DNA of 21,190 bases from JAITVB01 sp031553805. GTDB lineage: Bacteria > Bacteroidota > Bacteroidia > Bacteroidales > Rikenellaceae. Position numbers and translations under genes: made by a program. This document shows positions 13,582 to 20,809 of this stretch, one piece after another (position 1 is the stretch's first letter; each line of letters begins with the position of its first letter). The notes under the pieces were generated by a model that saw only the letters and a list, made by a program, of their open reading frames with translations, had not been told where the DNA came from and did no database searches. The stretch lies in contig JAVBLC010000008.1 of NCBI GenBank assembly GCA_031553805.1, positions 1 through 21,190 of the forward strand. Reading direction: 5' to 3'.

Positions 13582-15030
13582 ATGAAAAAATCATTCTTGT
13601 ACATTCTTCCGCTGCTGGTGCTGTCGGCGTGCAACGGAAATAAGAAAGGTTCGGATATCACTACTGGGACTGCCGAGCAAGATAAAACGTTTATCGCGGC
13701 TAATATGCACGAACAGATGGTTTACAGCCGCGCCGTCGAAGCGGCCAATTGGGGTATGGCGGCCGTGAATCTTGATCTGATGTATCAGGAGGCAAAAAAA
13801 CTTGGTGGCGACTACAATCAAATTGTAATCTGGCCCGGCTTGTGTGAATGGAAGAATCAAACCCTCACGCCAAATCCCGATGTAATTTACATCATACCTT
13901 TTTTTAATACAAAAGACGTGGGGCCAATGGTACTTGAAATACCCTCAAACGTTGACGGTACCATCGTGGGCAGTATTATGGATCGCTGGCAAATGGCCAT
14001 TGAAGATGTCGGCCCCGGAGGAGTTGATAAAGGCAAGGGGGGCAAATACCTTTTCCTGCCGCCCGGTTACAAAGATAAAATACCCGCAGGATACATTCCT
14101 ATGCAGTCCGATACTTATACGGGTTACTCACTTCTACGGGTAAACATGAAAACCGCCGACAAAGCAGGTGCCGAGGATGCAGTGGCTTATGGCAAACGCA
14201 TTCAGTTGTATCCGCTTTCCGAAGCAGGCAAATCGCCCCAAACAAAGTGGGTAGATGCTTCAGTACAGGAGTTTAATTCGATTATTCCTTATGATATCCG
14301 TTTTTATGAATCGCTCGACCGTGCTGTACAGAGCGATATATGGCTGACCAAAGACCAAGCTATGATTGACCCGTTGAAGTATATCGGTATCGAAAAAGGG
14401 AAACCTTTTAACCCCGATGCCAGAACAAAAGAAATTCTCAATCAGGCCATTGCCGATGCTAAAATATGGTTTGGAGCCCGTTATGAAGCGATATTCAGAA
14501 CTCCTTTTTATGAAGGTACTAACTGGACATTTCCTGTCACTCAGGAATTCGGCACGGATATCAGGGAAGGTTTTACTGATCCGAACAGTTATCCTGTAGA
14601 TATGCGTGGTCTGGTTTATACTTTTGCTTTTTTCAGTGCAAGACATATAGGTGAAACACAGTATTACCTGATGGCCATTAAAGATAAAGACGGGCAGACA
14701 CTTAAAGGAAGTAATACTTATCGTTTAAACGTACCTGCCAATGTTCCCGTCCATCAGTATTGGTCGGTAACTGTATACAACCGTGCAACCCATACGCTTT
14801 TGCGTAATCTTGACAGATATAGCCGTTCTTCACAAAGCACCGGCATTCAGAAAAATGCCGACGATTCGATAGATATTTATTTCGGCCCCAAAGCCCCCGA
14901 AGGAAAAGAAACCAACTGGGTTCCGACCGATCCGAGCGGTGAGTTTGAGTTGATGGCCCGTTTTTATGGTATAGATCAGAGTTTCTTTACTAAATCGTGG
15001 AAGATGACGGATGTGGAAATGGTACAATAA
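13582..15030 (+). CDS. DUF1254/DUF1214 lipoprotein
   Basis: The 482-residue product begins with a lipoprotein signal peptide (MKKSFLYILPLLVLSAC, lipobox LSAC, acylated Cys17), so it should be membrane-anchored in the periplasm or on the surface. The mature region has DUF1254 features (VNLDLMYQEAKKLGG, LTPNPDVIYIIPFF, PMVLEIPSN, RWQMAIEDVGPGG) over roughly residues 45-190. A C-terminal DUF1214 part follows (GLVYTFAFFSARHIGETQYY, YRLNVPANVPVHQYWSVTVYN, APEGKETNWVPTDPSGEFELMARFYG). Proteins with these paired domains are widespread, but their activity is unknown. Base composition differs from its neighbours: 27 of 60 bases are G/C in the line 13801-13860, against 38 of 60 in a uvrB line. It lies alone between two copies of the tRNA-Asp 3' end, consistent with acquisition by transfer. 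Confidence 0.88.
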   Translation: MKKSFLYILPLLVLSACNGNKKGSDITTGTAEQDKTFIAANMHEQMVYSRAVEAANWGMAAVNLDLMYQEAKKLGGDYNQIVIWPGLCEWKNQTLTPNPDVIYIIPFFNTKDVGPMVLEIPSNVDGTIVGSIMDRWQMAIEDVGPGGVDKGKGGKYLFLPPGYKDKIPAGYIPMQSDTYTGYSLLRVNMKTADKAGAEDAVAYGKRIQLYPLSEAGKSPQTKWVDASVQEFNSIIPYDIRFYESLDRAVQSDIWLTKDQAMIDPLKYIGIEKGKPFNPDARTKEILNQAIADAKIWFGARYEAIFRTPFYEGTNWTFPVTQEFGTDIREGFTDPNSYPVDMRGLVYTFAFFSARHIGETQYYLMAIKDKDGQTLKGSNTYRLNVPANVPVHQYWSVTVYNRATHTLLRNLDRYSRSSQSTGIQKNADDSIDIYFGPKAPEGKETNWVPTDPSGEFELMARFYGIDQSFFTKSWKMTDVEMVQ

Positions 15031-15194
15031 TCAGGAACAGTCGTTTTATAAAGTTCAGTCGACAGAATTGCAAAACCATACGATTGGCAATTACGACAAA
15101 ATGCGACAGAATGATATAAGTTGTGCGTAACCTGTCGCACATCACTAATTCTAATTCTCTCATAATTAACAAGATGGCAGCAGGCGTCGCGACA

Positions 15195-15237
15195 CCGTCC
15201 ACACCGCTTCAATGCCTGATAATCAATTGACTGTCAG
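15195..15237 (+). repeat. Right, degenerate copy of tRNA-3'-end/terminator repeat
   Basis: CCGTCCACACCGC (15195-15207) and CTGATAATCAATTGACTGTCAG (15216-15237) match the tRNA-Asp end and its terminator core at 13200-13249 with one and two mismatches. The upstream GTCGCG also matches the tRNA variable/T-arm region, with the T loop missing. It may be a tRNA-derived attachment-site copy or the relic of a tandem second tRNA-Asp. Confidence 0.6.
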
Positions 15238-15250
15238 GCGTTTATTTTTA
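15214..15250 (+). terminator. Terminator-like hairpin with T-rich tail
   Basis: GCCTGATAATCAA pairs with TTGACTGTCAGGC (two mismatches) at 15214-15239, then GTTTATTTTTA. It is the duplicated tRNA terminator and could end the transcript of the DUF1254 lipoprotein gene about 190 bases upstream. Confidence 0.6.
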
Positions 15251-15333
15251 TTGTATTGCATTTGTGTTGCAAATTCCAAAACCGCGCGACTCTCGAAACT
15301 AAGGGAAACTGTCGGAAACTATACCAAAATTCT

Positions 15334-15341
15334 TACTTTTG
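15334..15341 (+). promoter_or_regulatory. -7 promoter element before the 36-residue ORF
   Basis: TACTTTTG is a perfect TAnnTTTG match, placing a start near 15346. The transcript would then begin with the hairpin CGGATA-acaagtc-TATCCG (15347-15365), just ahead of the ATG at 15376. No -33 partner is seen. Confidence 0.5.
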
Positions 15342-15375
15342 CAGGGCGGATAACAAGTCTATCCGTTGAAAATCT

Positions 15376-15486
15376 ATGGAAATCTGGTTTGTCGTTTTGA
15401 TCGTTGCGGAAATCGCGCTGTTTCTGCTCTACGTCTATTTTCTGAAAAGGTACCCGGTGGATCTGAAGCGATCTATATTTCCATAG
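15376..15486 (+). CDS. Putative 36-residue single-pass membrane protein
   Basis: The reading frame from the ATG at 15376 to the TAG at 15484-15486 encodes 36 residues: a hydrophobic helix (WFVVLIVAEIALFLLYVYFL, residues 4-23) and a short basic tail (KRYPVDLKRSIFP). A perfect -7 promoter element and a 5' hairpin precede it, which makes expression plausible. It may be a genuine small membrane protein. It may equally be the surviving 5' end of a longer membrane-protein gene cut off when the neighbouring oxidase region arrived. An 11-base inverted repeat covers its start codon and its stop codon. No homologue is recognised. Confidence 0.4.
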   Translation: MEIWFVVLIVAEIALFLLYVYFLKRYPVDLKRSIFP

Positions 15487-15496
15487 AAACCACCTG

Positions 15497-17767
15497 TCAA
15501 TAGGTGATTACGATTCCTGCGCCCCAGCCCGTGTCGCTGTCGTAGTTGCCGGCGAGGGAGAGGTATTTCGTAAGGATGTAACGCATGTCGAAGCGGTATT
15601 CCCAATCGGTGTTCACTGCCATGTCCAGGCGCAGGCGCGTGGTCAGGGGAATATCCCGGCGGCTTAACCCCAACCTCACCCGCCCGTCGATGTCGGCCTG
15701 AAGGTCGGCCGTGATTAATAACGGTAGTGTGTATGCCAGGCCGAACATGAGCGTGTTGCGGTTTTTGTCGCGGTGCGCCGTTCTGTAATGGTAATCCCAC
15801 GCCGCGTAGGGGAACCAGCGCTGCATCCGGCCCAGGTAGCGCCCCAGGCGCACGGTCGCCTTGTAACCGTCTTCGTCGTTCCAGCCCGTGTGCCAGTCGG
15901 CGAGCAGGGCGTAGCGGGTGGTGGCGAGCATTGCATCGCCGTGGGTACCGTTGCTTTCTACCCCGGCATGAGCCATCAGGTGCGCCATGCGGTCGTCGCG
16001 CAGGAAACGGCGGCGGTTGCGCGTGGCCGTCGGGTCTATGTCGGGATTGGGCGGCGAATCCTCGTAGGAGAACACCCGCCCCATGCCGCTCATCATGTGA
16101 TAGAGGATGTGGCAATGGAAAAACCAGTCGCCCGGCTCGGTGGCGGCGAACTCCAGCGTGTCGGTCTCGCCGGGCAGGATGTCCACCACGTTTTTCAACG
16201 GCGCGTGGTCTCCCTGGCCGTTCAACACCCGGAAATAGTGGCCGTGCAGGTGCATCGGGTGGCGCATCATGCTGTTATTGAACAGGATCAGGCACACGTT
16301 CTCGCCCCAGCGTATGGGGATCCGGTCGGCCTCGGAGAGTACGCGGCCGTCCATCGACCAGACGTAGCGCTCCATGTTGCCGTCAAGCGTCAGGCGGAGT
16401 TCTTTCCACAGGGCGTCGGGCAGGACGGTCGGCCCGGGGGAGCGCAGCATGGTGTAGTTGAGTGTGACCGGGCCGCCGCCCATCGGCGTAGCGCTTGTGC
16501 CGTGGGCTGCGTGGGGATCATCCGCGGGCATATCCACCCGGCCGTGGCCGGCGTGCGGGTCGTTATGTTCGTGGTCTTTCAACGTATCCGCCGCAGCCGT
16601 TTTCTTCAATTCGGGATACATCACCGCGTTCATATCCATGCCCTGGGCGCTCATTCCCATATCCTTTATGTGGCCGTTCATTTTGACCATCCCGTTCATC
16701 ATGCGCATCCCCGCGAAATAGTCGAGGCGCGGCAGGCCGGGGGCGGGCATCTTCATCCCTTCCCCCAGCCATAGCGAGGCGTGGCCCGTGCGGTCTTCGG
16801 CCGTGGCGCGGAACTCGTAGCTCATCGCATCGGGGATGGACACGATCAGGTCGTACGTTTCGGCCACCCCGACGATCATCCGGTCTACCTCGACGGGAAC
16901 GACCTCCTTCCCGTCACTGGCAGCGACCGTTATCTTTCCCCCGGCGAATTGCAGCCAGAAATAGGTCGACGAGCTGCCGTTGATCACCCGCAGGCGCAGT
17001 TTCTCGCCGGACATAAGTTGCGGGAATTCTATTTCTCGCTTCCCGTTGGCCAGCAGAGCGCCGTAATAGACGTCGCTCACGTCCATGGCGTGCTGGCGCT
17101 TCCATTCGCTGCCGAGTTTCACGCCGAAATTGCCGGTCACGAGCGCCTCGCCGTAGCTTTGCACGGCTTTCTTTTGGATCAGGTACCAGTCGTTCATCGC
17201 CCGCAGGCTGCGGTGGACTTCCCCGGGGCGCTCATCCGTCCAGTCGCTAAGCAATAAGGTATATTCCTTCATCGGGACGTCTCCCCGTTTTTCAATGACG
17301 AGAGGGCCGTACAATCCGATCTGCTCCTGTAAACCCGTGTGGGAATGATACCAGTACGTGCCGCTCTGCACGAGCGGAAAGCGGTAGATGGCCATCCCCC
17401 CGGCCGGGATCGGCGCCGTGGTCAGGTAGGGCACCCCGTCCATGCGGTTGGGCAGGATCAGCCCGTGCCAGTGGACGGAACTTTCGGTGCGGAGCATGTT
17501 GTGCACATGGATCTCGGCCGTGTCGCCCTCGGTGAATCGCAGTTCCGGGCCTGGTATTTGGCCGTTGACGGCGATCGCCCGGCGCAGTTTGCCGGTGTAG
17601 TTGACCGTCGTATCCGAGATATGCAGGTGATACACCACCGTTCGGGGTGCGCTTAGGGCCACGGTATCCCGGCGAACCCCGTGCGCCGAATGGTCATGGA
17701 CGTGCTGCCCCCGGCCGGACAGGCAGAGCAACAGCAAGGGCAGTATGGATATGATCTTCTTAGTCAT
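15497..17767 (-). CDS. Periplasmic multicopper oxidase with C-terminal barrel-like domain
   Basis: The 756-residue CopA-like copper oxidase is exported by MTKKIISILPLLLLCLSGRG-Q; the ATG at 17767 is chosen over an upstream in-frame Met because it starts this signal. All four copper-ligand blocks are present: HWHG (H99, H101), WYHSHTG (H141, H143), HPMHLHGH (H503, H506, H508) and HCHILYHMMSGM (H551, C552, H553, H557, with M562 as a likely axial ligand). They give intact type 1, 2 and 3 sites. Residues ~335-430 form a Met/His-rich insert (KMNGHIKDMGMSAQGMDMN, DPHAGHG, DPHAAHG) typical of Cu(I)-handling enzymes. After the oxidase core (ends ~573), residues ~610-756 alternate hydrophobic and polar positions and end in GIVITY with a C-terminal aromatic residue, as in outer-membrane beta strands and CopB-like proteins. 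The likely role is copper detoxification in the envelope. Confidence 0.92.
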   Translation of the reverse strand: MTKKIISILPLLLLCLSGRGQHVHDHSAHGVRRDTVALSAPRTVVYHLHISDTTVNYTGKLRRAIAVNGQIPGPELRFTEGDTAEIHVHNMLRTESSVHWHGLILPNRMDGVPYLTTAPIPAGGMAIYRFPLVQSGTYWYHSHTGLQEQIGLYGPLVIEKRGDVPMKEYTLLLSDWTDERPGEVHRSLRAMNDWYLIQKKAVQSYGEALVTGNFGVKLGSEWKRQHAMDVSDVYYGALLANGKREIEFPQLMSGEKLRLRVINGSSSTYFWLQFAGGKITVAASDGKEVVPVEVDRMIVGVAETYDLIVSIPDAMSYEFRATAEDRTGHASLWLGEGMKMPAPGLPRLDYFAGMRMMNGMVKMNGHIKDMGMSAQGMDMNAVMYPELKKTAAADTLKDHEHNDPHAGHGRVDMPADDPHAAHGTSATPMGGGPVTLNYTMLRSPGPTVLPDALWKELRLTLDGNMERYVWSMDGRVLSEADRIPIRWGENVCLILFNNSMMRHPMHLHGHYFRVLNGQGDHAPLKNVVDILPGETDTLEFAATEPGDWFFHCHILYHMMSGMGRVFSYEDSPPNPDIDPTATRNRRRFLRDDRMAHLMAHAGVESNGTHGDAMLATTRYALLADWHTGWNDEDGYKATVRLGRYLGRMQRWFPYAAWDYHYRTAHRDKNRNTLMFGLAYTLPLLITADLQADIDGRVRLGLSRRDIPLTTRLRLDMAVNTDWEYRFDMRYILTKYLSLAGNYDSDTGWGAGIVITY

Positions 17768-17848
17768 AAGATAATCAGCATACAAAAACCATTCCCCCGC
17801 CCCCGTGTTTTTCATTGCGGGCACACGCGGCGGCGTGCTTTTTTGTAC

Positions 17849-17856
17849 TATTTTTG
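17849..17856 (+). promoter_or_regulatory. -7 promoter element for the DUF1761-GNAT operon
   Basis: TATTTTTG is a perfect TAnnTTTG match 37 bases before the ATG at 17894, giving a leader of about 30 bases. It lies in the 126-base divergent spacer between the oxidase and DUF1761 genes. No -33 TTTG is visible. Confidence 0.6.
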
Positions 17857-17893
17857 CATTGTATGCGTTATCAAACCTTAAATCTCTGTAATT

Positions 17894-18310
17894 ATGGAAA
17901 CATGCTCCAACAATTTTTGCGCCCTGGTCGGACAGATCAACTGGTTGTGGTTCGTAGTGGCTATACTGGCTGTCTATTTGTTAGGCGCGTTGTGGTATTC
18001 GGTCCTTTTCCCCAAGGCATGGATAAAGATCTTCAAGGTCGAAATGCCCGCCAAACCCTCCCCGGCCAATATGTTCCTGACCATGTTCGGGCAACTGGTT
18101 GCTTCGGCACTGATGGGGCTGGTGCTGTTTATGATCACCGCAGTGTCGTTCTGGCTGGCCGTGCTGACCCTCGTGGGCTTCTGCGGATGGACCAAGGCGA
18201 CGCTCAAGTACAAGTTTGCCGATTGGGGCGACTTTGTCCGCGCCGGTGGCATCGAGGCGGGCTACCTTTTCCTGGCCGGCATGATATTTATCCTGTTCGC
18301 CCTTTTGTAG
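17894..18310 (+). CDS. DUF1761 family membrane protein
   Basis: The 138-residue product fits DUF1761 (Pfam PF08570), small integral membrane proteins of unknown function. The diagnostic part is the first segment INWLWFVVAILAVYLLGALWYSVLFPKAWIKIF (residues ~15-47), with the family GALWYS.LF.KAW pattern. Three more hydrophobic segments follow near residues 55-80, 85-103 and 118-138, so about four membrane helices are expected. The GNAT gene begins two bases after its stop codon, so the two are cotranscribed and probably coupled. There is no signal peptide besides the first helix. Confidence 0.82.
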   Translation: METCSNNFCALVGQINWLWFVVAILAVYLLGALWYSVLFPKAWIKIFKVEMPAKPSPANMFLTMFGQLVASALMGLVLFMITAVSFWLAVLTLVGFCGWTKATLKYKFADWGDFVRAGGIEAGYLFLAGMIFILFALL

Positions 18311-18312
18311 CC

Positions 18313-18783
18313 GTGTACGAGGAACCTTCTCTCCGGCCTGCGGAACCCGAAGATGCGCAAACGATCAAAGAGATCGCCCGGCGGGTGATCGAGTCGAATT
18401 ACACGCCGTTCCTGGGATTGGAGGCCGTCCGGGGTTTTATCGACAGCGGCCTGTCGGACCAGGAGATCGACGACGGGATGGGAAGTTGTACGTTGATGAT
18501 CCGCGACGAGGGGATCGTCGGGTTTGCCATAACGAAGGACTCCCTGCTGCACCTGATCATGGTGGATACCGCCTGCCAGAACCGGGGGTACGGTGCCAAG
18601 TTGCTGGCGCATATAGAAAATATTCTGTTCGGCCGGTACGAAACGATCTGCCTGCAAACCTTCAAAGAGAACGCGCAGGCCGTCCGCTTTTACCTCAAAA
18701 ACGGCTGGAGGATCACCCGGGAAACGCCTGTGCCGGAAATGGGGAAAACGATGCTGTCGTTCGAGAAAACAAGAAATGGATAA
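18313..18783 (+). CDS. GNAT family N-acetyltransferase
   Basis: The 156-residue product is a GCN5-related acetyltransferase, which transfers acetyl from acetyl-CoA to an amine; the acceptor is unknown. The N-terminal strand and helix SLRPAEPEDAQTIKEIARRVI open the fold. The acetyl-CoA motif A is LLHLIMVDTACQNRGYGAKLLAHIE (about residues 74-98), with the Q-N-R-G-Y-G pyrophosphate loop. Motif B covers LQTFKENAQAVRFYLKNGW. The GTG at 18313 is chosen because it sits two bases after the DUF1761 stop and matches the conserved N-terminus; the longer open frame upstream overlaps DUF1761 and is a shadow. Its stop overlaps the start of the truncated DUF2200 gene by eight bases. Confidence 0.87.
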   Translation: MYEEPSLRPAEPEDAQTIKEIARRVIESNYTPFLGLEAVRGFIDSGLSDQEIDDGMGSCTLMIRDEGIVGFAITKDSLLHLIMVDTACQNRGYGAKLLAHIENILFGRYETICLQTFKENAQAVRFYLKNGWRITRETPVPEMGKTMLSFEKTRNG

Positions 18784-18955
18784 CACGAAAATATACAGGA
18801 TGGTCTTCGCCAACGTCTATCCGCTGTATATCCAAAAAGCGGAACGGAAAGGGCGCACGAAGGCGGAGGTGGACACCGTTATTTTCTGGCTGACGGGCTA
18901 CGGTTCGACTCTTGCTGTAGCAATTAACGTTCATTATTTTTTAGCTATTCGGTAA
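18776..18955 (+). pseudogene. Truncated DUF2200 gene
   Basis: The ATG at 18776 overlaps the GNAT stop and opens a frame encoding about 42 residues with a close DUF2200 (Pfam PF09966) N-terminus: KIYRMVFANVYPLYIQKAE, GRTKAEVD, then FWLTGY. Intact members, as I recall them, are about 115-120 residues and continue past this point with conserved sequence. Here the frame changes character at GSTLAVAINVHYFLAIR and stops at 18953-18955, after 59 codons. Its end overlaps the 3' end of the convergent sugar dehydrogenase by 22 bases. The simplest reading is that a deletion or insertion with a junction near 18900-18905 removed the C-terminal two thirds and joined unrelated DNA. It is probably non-functional. 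Confidence 0.72.
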
Positions 18956-20151
18956 AGCCTTCCCTCGTCGGTCACGGCATACAGCGCCCCGTCTTTCCCT
19001 TCGACTACATCCCTGAAACGCTGGTTCTCCCCGGCAAGCAACCGTTCTTCGCCGACCACCTTGTTATCCTTTATTACGATACGGGCGATATGTTTACCGC
19101 TTAACGCTCCGATGAACAGGTTGTTCTGCCATTCGGGGATCACGCCGGAACTGTAAAAGGCCATGCCGCTCGGGGATATGACCGGGTCCCAGTAATATAC
19201 GGGTTGTTCCATTCCCTCTTTTTGGGTGATCCCCTCGCCGACCTTCGCCCCGCTGTATTCGATCCCGTAAGTGATCGTCGCCCAGCCGTAATTCCTGCCG
19301 GGCTTGATCAGGTTGATCTCATCGCCTCCGCGGGGCCCCATCTCCGACAGCCACAGCTCCCGGGTGAGGGGATGCAGGGCCAGTCCCTGCGGGTTGCGGT
19401 GTCCGTAGGAATAGATTTCGGGCAATGCCCCTGGGGTATTGATAAACGGGTTTCCGGCCACCGGTTGTCCGTCGGGCGTGATGTGGATCACTTTGCCGTA
19501 CCCGTTGTCGAGCAGCTGGGCTTTGGGCCGGGTCGCCAGGTCGGAACGTTCGCCGGTCGATATAAAGATATTCCCGTCGTCGTCGAAAAGGATACGGCTC
19601 CCGAAATGCATGCTGTTGTCGTGGTAGGGTATGGCCCTGTATATCACCTGGAAATCCTCTATTCGTTTCTCGTCGGCGGAGAGCCGTCCCTTTCCCACGG
19701 CGGTCAACGATCCCTGCGGCGTTTTTTCGGCGAATGTGAAATAGAGCATCCGGCTGGTCGTGAAATCGGGGGCGGGAGCCACATCGAGCAGCCCTCCCTG
19801 CGACCTGTCGTCCACTTCGGAAAATCCCCCGATGGGATCGCCAAGCACGCCGCCGGTCGTGGCGATGCGCATCGTCCCTGCCTTTTCGGTGATCGCCAGC
19901 CTTCCATCGGGAAGGGCCGTGACCGCCCAGGGAGCGTTCAGGCCGTCGGCGATGGCCGTCACCTGGTAAGGTGTGGCTGTTTTTACCCCGGCGATCCGCG
20001 TTTGCCCCACGAATGCCGGTTTATAATTCGTGTTGGGCCTTTTTGTTTCCACGGGAGCCCCTTCCTGCGGATCCTGGTCCGTGCAAAATGCGAATAACGG
20101 TATCGAAAGAGCGGTCAATGCCCCTGCCAAAATGGTTCTGAAATATTTCAT
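18934..20151 (-). CDS. PQQ-dependent sugar dehydrogenase (Asd-like, exported)
   Basis: The 405-residue product belongs to the soluble glucose/sorbosone dehydrogenase family (Pfam PF07995), six-bladed propellers that oxidise aldose sugars in the periplasm using PQQ. Diagnostic blocks are LNAPWAVTALPDGRLAITEK (71-90), SQGGLLDVAPAPDF (117-130), HDNSMHFGSRILFDDDGNIFISTGER (177-202; H182 is in the region of the catalytic His), YSYGHRNPQGLALHP (248-261), and GPRGGDEINLIKPGRNYGW (272-290), which holds the PQQ and calcium contacts of the family. The N-terminus MKYFRTILAGALTALSIPLFAFC is a signal peptide. Cys23 could be acylated, but Phe before it is a poor lipobox. PQQ synthesis genes are not in the window. 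It converges on the truncated DUF2200 gene. Confidence 0.9.
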   Translation of the reverse strand: MKYFRTILAGALTALSIPLFAFCTDQDPQEGAPVETKRPNTNYKPAFVGQTRIAGVKTATPYQVTAIADGLNAPWAVTALPDGRLAITEKAGTMRIATTGGVLGDPIGGFSEVDDRSQGGLLDVAPAPDFTTSRMLYFTFAEKTPQGSLTAVGKGRLSADEKRIEDFQVIYRAIPYHDNSMHFGSRILFDDDGNIFISTGERSDLATRPKAQLLDNGYGKVIHITPDGQPVAGNPFINTPGALPEIYSYGHRNPQGLALHPLTRELWLSEMGPRGGDEINLIKPGRNYGWATITYGIEYSGAKVGEGITQKEGMEQPVYYWDPVISPSGMAFYSSGVIPEWQNNLFIGALSGKHIARIVIKDNKVVGEERLLAGENQRFRDVVEGKDGALYAVTDEGRLYRIAKK

Positions 20152-20253
20152 GTCCGGTAATTTATATTGTTTACTTCCATACCCTTACCAGTCGTCTTTC
20201 TTCGTAACTCGGGATGTCGGGCCGAGTAGCGACCGGCTAATTCGGCCGCCTTG

Positions 20254-20670
20254 CTATTTCAGCGATTCCGTGTGCTTTTTCAGGTTGTCGAGGATGGCCT
20301 GCCAGCCCTGGCGCTGCTGTTCGGGCGGGTACACGTCGTCCGGCTCGAACGTTTCGACGACCTTCGTGCCGCCCGCCTCGGGGGTGAGCACCGTGGTCAC
20401 TTTGCGGCCGTCGTCCAGGATGTAATCGAGATACCGCCCGGGGACGACACGGGCGAACGTTCCCGCGAAATCGAAACCGGAGCTGTGGTCCCGGGCTTCC
20501 ATGCGGTAATTGAACCGCCCGCCGTCACGCAGGTCGTTCTCGGCACGGGGCGCATACCAGTCGTCCGCCGCGTTGTTCCATTTGGTGATATGTTCGGGCG
20601 AGGTAAGGCTTTGCCATACCTGCTCAGGGGAGGCTTGGATGAACGCCTCTATGGTGATCGTATTTTTCAT
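20254..20670 (-). CDS. SRPBCC/AHSA1 domain protein
   Basis: The 138-residue product is an Aha1-type START-like (SRPBCC) protein (Pfam PF08327), a helix-grip fold that binds hydrophobic ligands; most bacterial members have no known ligand. Typical segments are ITIEAFIQASPEQVWQSLTSPEHITKWNNA (4-33), DLRDGGRFNYRMEARDHSSGFDFAGTF (47-73), and PEAGGTKVVETFEPDD followed by QGWQAILDNLKKHTE. The ATG at 20670 gives a complete domain; the open frame extends to 20886 but the upstream codons are antisense to the next gene's signal peptide. It has no export signal. The sugar dehydrogenase lies about 100 bases downstream on the same strand, so an operon is possible. A weak inverted repeat (GGCCGA/TCGGCC, 20220-20247) lies in the gap. 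Confidence 0.88.
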   Translation of the reverse strand: MKNTITIEAFIQASPEQVWQSLTSPEHITKWNNAADDWYAPRAENDLRDGGRFNYRMEARDHSSGFDFAGTFARVVPGRYLDYILDDGRKVTTVLTPEAGGTKVVETFEPDDVYPPEQQRQGWQAILDNLKKHTESLK

Positions 20671-20809
20671 AGCTGTAATTTTTAAGCCATGAATATCAAT
20701 AAGCGTTCCATTTCGTGTGACCTGAAGACAAGCATACCGCCTTTGGAGGGACGGCATGGAATGATTGTTGCATGCATAACAGTCAATTTCAACGATATTG
20801 AATACGATT

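Larger units (their letters stand above)
15031..15370. other. Spacer containing tRNA remnant and a promoter
   Basis: This ~340-base stretch holds no long gene. From 15177 it carries a decayed copy of the tRNA-Asp 3' half (GCAGGCGTCGCGAC-ACCGTCCACACCGC against GCAGGGGGTCGCGGG-CCGTCCATACCGC), then a terminator-like hairpin, and at 15334 a -7 element. The first 140 bases (15031-15170) show nothing recognisable. Confidence 0.5.

Noticed and set aside
15773..16774. A 333-codon plus-strand frame within the copper oxidase region.
   Set aside because: It is antisense to a gene with intact copper-ligand motifs and has no start signal or domain of its own.
17821..17846. GCACACGC...GGCGTGCTTTTTT, which looks like an intrinsic terminator on the plus strand.
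   Set aside because: It lies in a divergent promoter region where no plus-strand transcript needs ending, and the stem has a two-base bulge and is short. It was not called.
17815..18312. An upstream extension of the GNAT reading frame back to 17815.
   Set aside because: It overlaps DUF1761 entirely. The GNAT fold begins at the GTG at 18313.
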